Source: Streptomyces calvus (lineage in GTDB: Bacteria; Actinomycetota; Actinomycetes; Streptomycetales; Streptomycetaceae). Taken from it: a DNA stretch of 64,000 bases. Of the stretch, positions 36,779-44,822 are shown piece after piece (positions within the stretch are counted from its first letter, which is position 1; each line of letters opens with the position of its first letter). A model generated the notes under the pieces. It had not been told where the DNA came from and made no database searches. It was given only the letters and a program-made list of their open reading frames with translations. Both the position numbers and the translations under genes were made by a program. The DNA lies in assembly GCF_006782915.1 (NCBI RefSeq), contig NZ_VCNP01000034.1, positions 1-64,000 of the forward strand, read 5' to 3'.

Positions 36779-37546
36779 TCAGCGGCTGAGTCGCGCGAAC
36801 CGGCGTACCGCCAGCGGGAAGAACACCGCGAGCAGGGCCAGCGGCCAGGCGACGGCGGCCCACACGTGGCCCGGCTCGCCGCCGGGGCTGCCGAACAGGT
36901 CGCGGACGGCCGTGGCGGTCTGGGACATCGGGTTCCACTGGACGAGCGTGCCCAGCCAGTCCGGCATGGACTCGGGCGCCGCGAAGGCGTTGGACAGGAA
37001 GCCGACCGGCCAGACCAGGATCTGCACGGCCTGCACCAGTTCCGGTTTCCCGGCCACCAGCGCCAGGTGGATGCCGATCCACAGCATGGCGAACCGGAAC
37101 AGCAGGAGCAGCCCCACGGCGCCGAGGAAGCCGGCCGCGCCGCCCTGCGGCCGCCAGCCCAGCGCGGCGGCGACGGCGAGGAGCACCGCGAGGCCGAGCG
37201 CCGACTGGAGCATGTCGGCGGCGGAACGTCCCACCAGCACCGCTCCGTTGGCCATCGGCATGGAGCGGAAGCGGTCGATGACGCCCTTGTCGAGGTCCTG
37301 GGTGACGGCGACCATGGTGCCCTCCAGGCCGAAGGCCATGGTGAGCGCGAGCATGCCGGGCACCAGGAAGTCGAGGTAGTCGCCGCTCACGCCCCGGCCG
37401 CCGCCGACCAGGTAGCCGAACATCAGCAGCAGCATCACCGGGAAGACGAGGTTCACCACCACGGTGACGGGCTGCCGCTGCCAGCGGGCGAGTTCGCGTC
37501 GGGTCATGGTCCAGGAGTCGGTCAGGGCGTACGCAGGGGTGGTCAT
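36779..37546 (-). CDS. ABC-2 type transporter permease
   Basis: 255 residues from the ATG at 37546, overlapping the ATPase stop by 4 bp. After a short cytoplasmic start ([19 protein letters not shown]) there are six hydrophobic segments. The family stretch [39 protein letters not shown] is followed by [42 protein letters not shown], the conserved ABC-2 signature of DrrB-like drug exporters. With its ATPase it forms a 2+2 exporter. A PadR regulator gene upstream suggests induction by a toxic compound. Confidence 0.92.
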   Translation of the reverse strand: MTTPAYALTDSWTMTRRELARWQRQPVTVVVNLVFPVMLLLMFGYLVGGGRGVSGDYLDFLVPGMLALTMAFGLEGTMVAVTQDLDKGVIDRFRSMPMANGAVLVGRSAADMLQSALGLAVLLAVAAALGWRPQGGAAGFLGAVGLLLLFRFAMLWIGIHLALVAGKPELVQAVQILVWPVGFLSNAFAAPESMPDWLGTLVQWNPMSQTATAVRDLFGSPGGEPGHVWAAVAWPLALLAVFFPLAVRRFARLSR

Positions 37547-38520
37547 GCGGCCTCCTTCACTCGGTCGCCGGATGCGGTCAGCCGCAGGAACACCTCGTCC
37601 AGGGTGGGCCTCCGCAGGGCGATGTCCTCGGCCTCGATGCCGGACTCCGACAGCGCGCGGACGACGCCGGCCAGGGCCGCCATGCGGTCGGTGACCGGCG
37701 CGCTCAGCAGCCGCCGGTCGGTGTCGACGGTGACCGCGTCCTCGGGTACGGGCAGGAGGGCCGCGGCGGCGGCCAGTTGTCCGGCGTCGCGCAGTACGAC
37801 GTCGATGCGGTCGCCGCCGACGGCCGCCTTCAGCTCGTCCGGCGTGCCGTCGGCGACGACCCGTCCGGCGTCCACCACGGAGACGTGGTCGGCGAGTTGG
37901 TCGGCCTCCTCCAGGTACTGCGTGGTGAGCAGCACCGTCGTGCCGCCGCCGACCAGGGAGCGGACGGAGTCCCACACCTCCGCGCGGCCGCGTGGGTCGA
38001 GACCCGTGGTGGGTTCGTCGAGGAAGAGCACCTCCGGTTCGGTGATCAGGGAGGCGGCGAGGTCCAGGCGGCGGCGCATGCCGCCGCTGTACTGCTTCAC
38101 CGCCTTGTGTCCGGTGCCGGACAGCTCGAAGCGCTCCAGCAGTTCGCCGGCCCGTGCGCGGGCGCTTCGCGCGCCCAGGTGGTGCAGGCGGCCGAACAGC
38201 TCCAGGTTCTGCCGGCCGCCGAGTTCCTCGTCGAGTGCCGCGTGCTGGCCGAGCAGGCCGATGCGCAGCCGGACGGCGTACGCCTCGCGCACGACGTCGT
38301 GTCCCGCCACCTCGACCCGGCCCGCGTCGGGCCGCAGCAGGGTGGCCAGGATCCGCACCAGGGTGGTCTTGCCCGCGCCGTTCGGTCCGAGTACCGCGTG
38401 CACCGTGCCGCGCGCGACCGTGAGGTCGAGCCCGTCCAGTGCGGGTCCGCCGTTCTTCGCTCCGCTGCCGCGGTACGTCTTGCGCGCTTCCTCGACGGTG
38501 ATCGCCGCGTCCGCTGCCAC
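37543..38520 (-). CDS. ABC transporter ATP-binding protein, DrrA-like
   Basis: 325 residues. The GTG at 38520 ([14 protein letters not shown]) is chosen because GGGAG lies five bases upstream. The longer frame from a TTG at 38541 would begin inside an operator palindrome. Walker A is [14 protein letters not shown], followed by Q-loop [22 protein letters not shown], signature [17 protein letters not shown], Walker [18 protein letters not shown] and the H-loop region [13 protein letters not shown]. The C-terminal DUF4162-like domain ends [16 protein letters not shown]. This is the daunorubicin-resistance subfamily. It is controlled from the promoter at 38559-38587 with two PadR-type palindromes. 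Confidence 0.93.
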   Translation of the reverse strand: MAADAAITVEEARKTYRGSGAKNGGPALDGLDLTVARGTVHAVLGPNGAGKTTLVRILATLLRPDAGRVEVAGHDVVREAYAVRLRIGLLGQHAALDEELGGRQNLELFGRLHHLGARSARARAGELLERFELSGTGHKAVKQYSGGMRRRLDLAASLITEPEVLFLDEPTTGLDPRGRAEVWDSVRSLVGGGTTVLLTTQYLEEADQLADHVSVVDAGRVVADGTPDELKAAVGGDRIDVVLRDAGQLAAAAALLPVPEDAVTVDTDRRLLSAPVTDRMAALAGVVRALSESGIEAEDIALRRPTLDEVFLRLTASGDRVKEAA

Positions 38521-38534
38521 TGGGACTCCCTTGC

Positions 38535-38596
38535 TAGTCAAACTTGACTACTGCGCCGACCGTATACCCGTCGACCTCATTGGTCAAACTTGATTA
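38535..38596 (-). promoter_or_regulatory. ABC operon promoter with two palindromic PadR-type operators
   Basis: Site 1, TAGTCAAACTTGACTA (38535-38550), is a perfect 7-bp-arm palindrome. Site 2, TGGTCAAACTTGATTA (38581-38596), is its near copy. On the minus strand TTGACC (38587-38582) and TACGGT (38564-38559) lie 17 bp apart. Site 2 overlaps the -35 and site 1 covers the start point. The last three bases of site 2 are the padR stop codon. Confidence 0.8.
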
Positions 38597-39235
38597 CCGG
38601 GCGTCCCCGGGATGCCGCTCCCCGGTCGCGTACGGGTTCTCCTCGCCGTCGGCCAGGACACCGACGAACGGCTCGCCCTCACCGGCGAAGGTGTAGGCGC
38701 CGCCCTTGATCCGCTCCATGAGCGCGCGCGTCCACTCGGCGCCCGTGTCGGCGGAGTGGACCCAGAAGTCCATGATCTCCCCGATGTGGCCCAGCTGACC
38801 GGGGCCGTCCGCGGGCGTGTAGTACTCGGTCACGGCGCTGCGCCACTCCCCGATGGCCCGCAGTCGCCGCTCCAGCAGCTCCAGGGCCTCCTCCCGGCTC
38901 AGGTCGACCATGAGGCCCAGCCCCGCCGAGAGCACGTCCGGCTTCTGGTCGTAGGAGGTCAGGGACTCCCGCAGCAGCCGGAAGTACGCCTCGGTGCCCT
39001 GCTCGGTGACCTCGTACTCGGTGCGCGGCGGGCCGCCGGCCGTGGACGGGGCGATCTCGTGCGCGTGCAGCAGGCCCTCCTTGGCCATCTGCTTCAGGGC
39101 GTGGTAGATCGAGCCGGGCTTGGCGTTGGACCACTCGTGCGCGCCCCAGTACTCCAGGTCGTTGCGCACCTGGTACCCGTGGGCCCGCCCGTGCTGGCGC
39201 ACCGCGCCGAGCACGAGGAGACGGATCACTGACAT
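38594..39235 (-). CDS. PadR-family transcriptional regulator
   Basis: 213 residues. The winged helix (1-85) has LLVLGAVRQHGRAHGYQVRNDLEYWGAHEWSNAKPGSIYHALKQMAKEGLL, with wing PPRTEYEVTEQGTEAYFRLL. The C-terminal helical dimer domain follows (LMVDLSREEALELLERRLRAI). PadR proteins usually repress a nearby exporter until a small molecule binds. Here the gene is immediately upstream of the ABC exporter genes on the same strand, and palindromes lie at its 3' end. Readthrough from padR into the exporter is also possible. Confidence 0.93.
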   Translation of the reverse strand: MSVIRLLVLGAVRQHGRAHGYQVRNDLEYWGAHEWSNAKPGSIYHALKQMAKEGLLHAHEIAPSTAGGPPRTEYEVTEQGTEAYFRLLRESLTSYDQKPDVLSAGLGLMVDLSREEALELLERRLRAIGEWRSAVTEYYTPADGPGQLGHIGEIMDFWVHSADTGAEWTRALMERIKGGAYTFAGEGEPFVGVLADGEENPYATGERHPGDAR

Positions 39236-39303
39236 GCGCCCAGCCTAGGGCTTTGCCGTTCGGAGCAACCCCGGGGTCACGGGCGTCGCGGTCGCGCCCG
39301 GGT

Positions 39304-40380
39304 TCAGGAGCCCAGCTCGTCGAGCAGGGCGAAGACCAGGCCGTCGAACGGGCGTGTGGTGTCGCTGTAGGTGTTCACCATCATCATCACCGCCGTTCCG
39401 TTCTCCCGGTCGAACGCCGCGCAGGTGCTGAACCCGTAGGTGCCGCCGTTGTGCCACGTCACCGTCCGGCCGTCGGACAGCGTTCCGAAGTGCCAGCCGA
39501 GCCCGAGCCGCAGGCCCGTGGCGGGGTCGGTGAAGTGGATGCGCTGCGTCAGCTCGATCGCGTCCCGCAGCGGTGAGCGCTCCGGGCGCAGTTGGGCGTC
39601 GAGGTAGCGGAGCATGTCGTCGGCGGTGCTGTAGATCGAGGTGCCCGCGCCGCTGAGGACGCGGTCGCGCCAGTCGGGCACGGCCTCGCCCTCCATGTGG
39701 CCGACGGCCTTGCGGGACGCCATGTCCGGTCGCAGGGTCGTGGTCGTGTCCCGCAGGCCCAGCGGTGCGGCCACCCGGCGCCGCAGCATCGCGTCCACGC
39801 CGTCGAAGGCCAGCGCCTGACCGAGCAGCCCGAAGCCCAGGTTGGAGTACGCGTACGTGCTGCCCGGCTCGTTGTGCAGCGCGGTCCGGGGCAGACCGGC
39901 GGCCAGGTCCTCCAGCGTGTAGTGCGCGTACGGGTTGTACGGGTCCGCCCCGTCCAGGAGGTTGGCCGGGAGGCTGGGCAGGCCGGAGGAGTGGGTGGCC
40001 AGGTCGCGCAGGGTGATCCGCCGGGTCGTCCCGCGCGGGACGGTGAACCCGGGCGGCAGGCGGAGCGGCGTGTCCAGGCGCACCGTGCCCGCGCCCACCG
40101 CGCGCGCCAGCGCGGTGGCGGTGAGCGTCTTGCCGATCGAGCCGAGCTGGAACACGGTTCTGCCGTCGGGTGCGGGGCCGTCCTGGCCGGCACCGGCCAC
40201 ATGCCGCCGGGCGCCGCGGATCACGCCGAACACCGCGCTCGGTGCGCCGGCGGCCAGCGCGCGGTCGAGGTACGGACGCACCCGGGCGGCCAGACCGTCC
40301 CCGGCCGCCACGGCCCTGCCCGGTACCAGCGCCGCACCGGCCGCGGCCGCCGCCGTGCCCAGCAGCCTCCGTCGGTCCAC
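39304..40380 (-). CDS. exported serine hydrolase, beta-lactamase class C / DD-peptidase family
   Basis: 358 residues. The GTG at 40380 (VDRRRLLGTAAAAAG) is preceded by AAGGAGG at six bases; an ATG 15 bp upstream lies in front of that site. The start carries a twin-arginine-type signal: RRRLLG, then an Ala-rich hydrophobic stretch ending AVAAG. Catalytic SIGK is at 81-84, the YxN motif in YAYSNLGFG, and the third motif in VTWHNGGTYGFST. Members hydrolyse beta-lactams, D-peptides or esters; which one cannot be told. It has no transpeptidase accessory domain. No regulator adjoins it. Confidence 0.88.
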   Translation of the reverse strand: MDRRRLLGTAAAAAGAALVPGRAVAAGDGLAARVRPYLDRALAAGAPSAVFGVIRGARRHVAGAGQDGPAPDGRTVFQLGSIGKTLTATALARAVGAGTVRLDTPLRLPPGFTVPRGTTRRITLRDLATHSSGLPSLPANLLDGADPYNPYAHYTLEDLAAGLPRTALHNEPGSTYAYSNLGFGLLGQALAFDGVDAMLRRRVAAPLGLRDTTTTLRPDMASRKAVGHMEGEAVPDWRDRVLSGAGTSIYSTADDMLRYLDAQLRPERSPLRDAIELTQRIHFTDPATGLRLGLGWHFGTLSDGRTVTWHNGGTYGFSTCAAFDRENGTAVMMMVNTYSDTTRPFDGLVFALLDELGS

Positions 40381-40437
40381 CGGCCCCTCCTTCACCGCCC
40401 CGTCACCGCCCCGTACCGCCCGCGCGCAGTCGCCGCA

Positions 40438-41898
40438 CTAGAACGGGAAGCGGCTGCGGCCGTACTGCACCGAGATCCACTTCACCGTGGTGAAGGCGTC
40501 CAGCATGCTCTCGCCGTTGAGCCGGCCGATACCGGAGTGCTTCTCACCGCCGAAGGGCACGATCGGCTCGTCGTGCACGGTGCCGTCGTTCACGTGGAAC
40601 ATGCCGGTGTCGATCCGCCGGGCGAAGTTCACGCCCCGCTCGATGTCACCGGTGTGCACGGCACCGCTCAGCCCGTACGGGGTGTCGTTGACGATGCGTA
40701 CGGCCTCCTCCTCGCCGTCGAACGGGACGAGGAAGGCCACGGGCCCGAAGACCTCCTGGCGCAGCAGCGCGGAGTCGGCCGGCAGGCCGGTGAGCACCGA
40801 CGGCTCGACCAGGTTGTCGGTGCGCCGGCCGTGCACCAGGGCGGTGGCGCCCTCGGCGAGCGCCTGATCCACCACGGCGCACAGGTCGTCCGCCTGACGG
40901 GAGTTGATCACCGGGCCGACGACCGTCTCCGGGTCGCGCGGGTCGCCTGCCTTGAGGGACGCGACCTTGGCGACGAACCTGCTCGTGAACTCCTCGGCCA
41001 CCGAGCGGTCGACCAGCACGCGGTTGGCGGCCATGCAGACCTGGCCCTGGTGGACGTACCGGCTGAAGACGGCCGCGTCCACGGCGTAGTCCAGGTCGGC
41101 GTCGTCGAGCACCACCAGGGCGCTGTTGCCGCCGAGTTCGAGGACCGTGCGCTTGAAGTGGGCGGCGCAGACCGTCGCCACATGGCGGCCGACCGCGTCC
41201 GAGCCGGTGAAGGAGATGACCTTGGGGACGGGGTGCTCCAGGAAGGAGTCGCCGATCTCCGCGAGGTCGGTGACGACGACGTTCAGCAGCCCGCCGGGCA
41301 GTCCCGCGTCCTCGAAGATCTTCGCCACCAGGGTGCCGCCGACGACCGGCGTGTCCTGGTGCGGCTTGAGCACCACGCCGTTGCCGAGCGCGAGCGCGGG
41401 CGCGACGGACTTCAGCGACAGCAGGAACGGGAAGTTGAAGGGGCTGATCACGCCGACGACGCCGACGGGCTCCCGGTAGACGCGGTTCTCCTTGCCGTCC
41501 ACCGGCGAGGCGATGATCCGGCCCTCGGCGCGCAGCGCCAGATGGGCCGCCTCGCGCAGGAACTCCTTGGCGAGGTGCAGTTCGAACGCCGCCTTGAGAC
41601 GCGTGCCGCCCAGCTCGGCGACGATCGCCTCGGAGATCTCCTCCTCGCGCTCCTCGACCAGCCTCAGCGCCTTCTCCAGCACCGCGCGGCGGGCGTACGG
41701 ATTGGTCGCCGCCCACTCCTTCTGCACGCGGGCGGCCGCCCGGTAGGCCTGATCGACCTCGTCGACGGTGGCTATGGTGATCGACGCCAGCTTCTCGTCG
41801 TCGTACGGGTTGAAATCGATGATGTCCCAGGAGCCGCTGCCCGGGCGCCACTCACCGTCGATGTACTGCTGAGCCAGGTCGGTGAAGTACGACGACAT
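40438..41898 (-). CDS. aldehyde dehydrogenase (NAD(P)+)
   Basis: 486 residues from the ATG at 41898 (MSSYFTDLAQQYIDGEW), with GAGG six bases upstream; an upstream in-frame ATG adds 12 unlikely residues. It oxidises an aldehyde to the acid. Cofactor-binding ISPFNFPFLLSLKSVAPALALGN and SFTGSDAVGRHVA are present. The catalytic Glu is in VLELGGNSALVV and the nucleophile Cys in HQGQVCMAANRVLVD. EVFGPVAFLVPF and FGGEKHSGIGRLNGE complete the family pattern. The closest known subgroup is benzaldehyde/vanillin dehydrogenase-like enzymes, but the substrate is uncertain. It is transcribed alone. Confidence 0.93.
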   Translation of the reverse strand: MSSYFTDLAQQYIDGEWRPGSGSWDIIDFNPYDDEKLASITIATVDEVDQAYRAAARVQKEWAATNPYARRAVLEKALRLVEEREEEISEAIVAELGGTRLKAAFELHLAKEFLREAAHLALRAEGRIIASPVDGKENRVYREPVGVVGVISPFNFPFLLSLKSVAPALALGNGVVLKPHQDTPVVGGTLVAKIFEDAGLPGGLLNVVVTDLAEIGDSFLEHPVPKVISFTGSDAVGRHVATVCAAHFKRTVLELGGNSALVVLDDADLDYAVDAAVFSRYVHQGQVCMAANRVLVDRSVAEEFTSRFVAKVASLKAGDPRDPETVVGPVINSRQADDLCAVVDQALAEGATALVHGRRTDNLVEPSVLTGLPADSALLRQEVFGPVAFLVPFDGEEEAVRIVNDTPYGLSGAVHTGDIERGVNFARRIDTGMFHVNDGTVHDEPIVPFGGEKHSGIGRLNGESMLDAFTTVKWISVQYGRSRFPF

Positions 41899-41999
41899 GT
41901 GATCCCTCGATCCCTTGCTGCGCCAGCAGAACACTGAGCCGTGGCATGGTCTGATCGCACGTCATCGTACTTGCGTTTCTTACGAGTTGAAGGAGTGCT

Positions 42000-42860
42000 C
42001 TAGGACAGTTGCAGCAGGCCCCGGAGGAGGTCGCGGCTCTCCGCCGGCCCCGGGCTGTCGTGCTGGAGCTCCTTGAGCGCCTTCTCGTACTGGGCCACGT
42101 CCTCGGCCTTGTCGAGGTACAGCGCGCTGGTGAGCTGCTCCATGTACACGACGTCGGACAGGTCGGACTCGGGGAAGCTGAGGATGGTGAACGCGCCGGA
42201 CTCGCCGGAGTGTCCGCCGAGGCTGAACGGCATGACCTGCAACCGCACGTTGGGCCGCTCGGAGATGTCGATCAGGTGCTGGAGCTGGCCGCGCATCACC
42301 GCGCGGTCGCCGTACGGCCGGCGCAGGGCGGCCTCGTCGAGGACGACGTGGAACTCGGGGGCGTTCTCCGAGACCAGGTACTTCTGCCGCTCCAGGCGCA
42401 GCGCCACCCGGCGCTCGACGTCCTCCTCGCTCGCGCCCTTCATGCCGCGCCGCACCACCGCGCGGGCGTAGTCCTCGGTCTGCAGCAGGCCGTGCACGAA
42501 CTGCACCTCGTAGGCGCGCAGCAGCGAGGCCGCGCCCTCCAGTCCCACATAGGTGGGGAACCAGCTGGGCAGCACGTCCGAGTAACTGTGCCACCAGCCC
42601 GCGACGTTGGCCTCGCGGGCGAGGGAGAGCAGCGAGGTGCGCTCCTGCTCGTCCGTGATGCCGTACAGCGTCAGCAGGTCCTCGACGTCCCTGGTCTTGA
42701 AGCTCACCCGGCCCAACTCCATCCGGCTGATCTTCGACTCGGAGGCGCGGATCGAGTAACCCGCCGCCTCACGCGTGATCCCCCGCGCCTCACGCAGTCG
42801 CCTGAGTTGTGATCCGAGCAGCATGCGCCGCACCACCGATCCCGGCTCTCCCGCGCTCAC
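42000..42860 (-). CDS. XRE-family helix-turn-helix regulator with DUF5753 (second locus)
   Basis: 286 residues. The GTG at 42860 (VSAGEPGSVVRRML) is preceded by GGGGAGG; the longer frame begins with an unlikely TTG. The HTH reads LLGSQLRRLREARGITREAAGYSIRASESKISRMELGRVSFKTRDVEDLLTLYG. DUF5753 follows with AASLLRAYEVQFVHGLLQTEDYARAVV, LDEAALRRPYGDRAVMRGQLQHLIDISERPNVRLQVMPFSLGGHSGESGAF and VVYMEQLTSALYLDKAEDV. It heads a trio with the ATPase-like gene and the DUF397 gene that follow at 43235 and 43999. Such trios are a common Streptomyces regulatory arrangement. Confidence 0.92.
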   Translation of the reverse strand: MSAGEPGSVVRRMLLGSQLRRLREARGITREAAGYSIRASESKISRMELGRVSFKTRDVEDLLTLYGITDEQERTSLLSLAREANVAGWWHSYSDVLPSWFPTYVGLEGAASLLRAYEVQFVHGLLQTEDYARAVVRRGMKGASEEDVERRVALRLERQKYLVSENAPEFHVVLDEAALRRPYGDRAVMRGQLQHLIDISERPNVRLQVMPFSLGGHSGESGAFTILSFPESDLSDVVYMEQLTSALYLDKAEDVAQYEKALKELQHDSPGPAESRDLLRGLLQLS

Positions 42861-43134
42861 GTTCGCCAGCCTCCCCAACGTCTTCAGGGCCCGAAGTCTG
42901 CCACTAAAACACTTCGAGCAGTACTCGTGCGATTACGCAAACGGGATCGAGCCGGGGGACAACGAGCAGGAAGGAGCACGGAAGGGGCGTGGGTGAAGCA
43001 CGGCGGGGAGCCCGGGAGTGGCCGGCAGGGAGCAAGGGGCAGCAAGGCGGAGGCAGGGGACAGCCCGGCGGAGAGGAGAAGATGACGGAAAAATTGGCCA
43101 ACAAAATCGTACGGGCAGGTCGAATTCGGACAGC

Positions 43135-43160
43135 TGCACGTGCATCTGCCCTTGCATCTG
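43135..43160 (+). promoter_or_regulatory. shared promoter motif upstream of the ATPase-like gene
   Basis: TGCACGTGCATCTGCCC followed by TTGCATCTG. The heptamer TGCATCT occurs twice, 12 bases apart. The motif lies 75 bp before the ATG at 43235. A near-identical copy in the opposite orientation lies upstream of the DUF397 gene at 43999-44283. Confidence 0.6.
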
Positions 43161-43234
43161 CTGTAAGCATCCGAAACCATGGTCTCCGCACCACCGCCGC
43201 ATCGCTACGACCGCGAATCCCGGGAGTGCCTCGC

Positions 43235-43753
43235 ATGGGGACGAATGGATCGACCATGCTCGAGCCGTTACGGCAGGGCCTTCCGCCGCTGAACCTCGCG
43301 GCCGCCTCCGACGCCGCCTCCTGCGCCCTCCCCGCCCGCTACGAAGCGGTGCGCGAAGCCCGGCAGTTCACCCGCAAGACCCTCGACCAGTGGGACCTGG
43401 GCGACCGCTTCGACGACGTGTGCCTGGTGGTCTCCGAACTGGTCACCAACGCCCTGCGGCACGCCCTGCCCGCCAACACCTCCCGCCTGACGGCCCAGGA
43501 CCCGCCGGTACGGCTGCACCTGCTGCGCTGGACCGAGCGCCTGGTGTGCGCGGTGCGCGACCCCAGCGACGAGAGTCCCGTGGCCCGCGACTCGGACGAC
43601 TTCTCCGCCGAGTCGGGACGCGGCCTGTTCCTGGTCGACTCCTTCAGCGACAGCTGGGGCTGGCACCCGATGGCGGGCGCGCTCAGCGGCAAGGTGGTCT
43701 GGGCCCTGTTCCGGCTCCAGGGCCCCGCCGGCCGGACCGTTCCCGGCGCCTGA
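43235..43753 (+). CDS. ATP-binding protein, anti-sigma-factor kinase-like (HATPase_c_2)
   Basis: 172 residues from the ATG at 43235, with GGGAG nine bases upstream. The GHKL-fold pattern is visible: ARYEAVREARQFTRKTLDQWDLGDRFDDVCLVVSELVTNALRHALP (N box with Asn), then LVCAVRDPSDESP and SAESGRGLFLVDSFSDSWGWHPMAGALSGKVVWALF (G boxes). These single-domain proteins resemble SpoIIAB/RsbW anti-sigma factors and in Streptomyces are encoded beside XRE-DUF5753 and DUF397 genes. The sigma factor or other target is not in the window. Confidence 0.9.
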   Translation: MGTNGSTMLEPLRQGLPPLNLAAASDAASCALPARYEAVREARQFTRKTLDQWDLGDRFDDVCLVVSELVTNALRHALPANTSRLTAQDPPVRLHLLRWTERLVCAVRDPSDESPVARDSDDFSAESGRGLFLVDSFSDSWGWHPMAGALSGKVVWALFRLQGPAGRTVPGA

Positions 43754-43998
43754 CGGAACGCGGGGCTCCTGGCGCCTGACGGAACGCGGCATTCCCGGCG
43801 TCGGACGGAGCGCGGCTTCCCGGACGGCGCGGCTTTCCGCGCGACTCCGCCTGCCGCGCGTCTCCGCCTGCCGGGCACCTCCACCTGCCGGGCACCTCCG
43901 GCCACTCCGTGCCGTCCGGTCACTCCCGTACCGCACGAGGGGGCGCAACGCGGCACGCCCGGAGCACGGGTGGTCCCGCGCCGAGTGCCGCGGACGGG

Positions 43999-44283
43999 TC
44001 AGCCGGCGACGAGGTGGTCGAACTCGCCGTCCTTCACGCCCAGCAGCATCGCCTCGATCTCCGCGCGGGTGTAGACCAGCGCGGGACCGTCGGGGAAGCG
44101 GGAGTTGCGCACGGCCACCTCTCCGCCGGGCAGCCGGGCGAACTCCACGCACGACCCCTGCGAATTGCTGTGCCGGCTCTTCTGCCAGGCCACGCCGTCG
44201 AGCCTGGTGGCCGCCATGCCGTTGTACACGCCGGACGCGTCGGCACCCTCGTACCCGTCACCGTCGTACACGTCGTGGTCCAC
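43999..44283 (-). CDS. DUF397 protein (second locus)
   Basis: 94 residues from the GTG at 44283, with GGGGAG six bases upstream. The DUF397 core is WQKSRHSNSQGSCVEFARLPGGEVAVRNSRFPDGPALVYTRAEIEAMLLGVKDGEFDHLVAG. It has a 30-residue acidic/Tyr-rich head lacking in the tipA-side copies. It is convergent with the ATPase-like gene across a 245-bp spacer made of short imperfect repeats (GACGGAACGCGG, CTGCCGGGCACCTCC). Its upstream region carries the motif shared with the ATPase-like gene promoter. Confidence 0.88.
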   Translation of the reverse strand: MDHDVYDGDGYEGADASGVYNGMAATRLDGVAWQKSRHSNSQGSCVEFARLPGGEVAVRNSRFPDGPALVYTRAEIEAMLLGVKDGEFDHLVAG

Positions 44284-44366
44284 AGGTCGCTCCCCGCTGG
44301 TGCACTGGCTGGTGTGGCCATTGATGCAGTGGTCAACTGACCCGGATCATAGCTTTGTTCATGTGC

Positions 44367-44391
44367 TGATGCATGGGCAGATGCACGTGCA
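44367..44391 (-). promoter_or_regulatory. shared promoter motif upstream of the DUF397 gene
   Basis: On the minus strand the site reads TGCACGTGCATCTGCCC then ATGCATCA, matching the site at 43135 except for about three bases over 25. It lies about 84 bp before the GTG at 44283, a spacing like that of the other site. Confidence 0.6.
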
Positions 44392-44583
44392 CGCGGGGTG
44401 TTGTCGCGGTTACAGCGTGGACGGTGCTGCCGCACCCGCTTTGACGGACCTTTGACGAACCCCGCTCTCCATGGAGACGCGCGGAAAGCCCCCCGTGTTC
44501 CATCGTGTTTCCCTTTGTCGCCTCCTCATGCCGGGCGGCGGGGGTTTTTCTCCGTCAGGGGGTCGAGTACGGCGTGTTCTCCG

Positions 44584-44817
44584 TCAGCGGGTCGAGTACG
44601 GCAGCAGCGCCATCTCCCGGGCGTTCTTGATCGCCCTCGCCAGCTGCCGCTGCTGCTGGGACGTCACCCGGGTGACGCGGCGGCTGCGGATCTTGCCCCG
44701 GTCGGAGATGAACTTCCGCAGCAGATCGGTGTCCTTGTAGTCGATGTACGTGATCCCGGCCTGGTCGAGGGGGTTGGGGCGGGTCTTGGCGGGACGGCGC
44801 TCGGACTTGCGGGGCAT
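44584..44817 (-). CDS. rpsR: 30S ribosomal protein S18, zinc-free paralogue
   Basis: 77 residues from the ATG at 44817. S18 pattern: [60 protein letters not shown]. It has no cysteine, unlike the zinc-ribbon form that actinobacteria also encode. It lies 6 bp after the COG0523 gene, last in the Zur-controlled minus-strand operon. Under zinc starvation such copies replace zinc-containing ribosomal proteins and free zinc. Confidence 0.95.
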   Translation of the reverse strand: MPRKSERRPAKTRPNPLDQAGITYIDYKDTDLLRKFISDRGKIRSRRVTRVTSQQQRQLARAIKNAREMALLPYSTR

Positions 44818-44822
44818 GACGG

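Noticed and set aside
38521..38541. TTG start of the ABC ATPase at 38541
   Set aside because: It lies inside an operator palindrome and lacks a ribosome binding site, while GTG at 38520 has GGGAG at five bases.
43754..43998. Short ORFs in the spacer between the ATPase-like and DUF397 genes
   Set aside because: The spacer is made of imperfect short repeats (GACGGAACGCGG, CTGCCGGGCACC). The ORFs have no ribosome binding sites and show repeat-derived composition.
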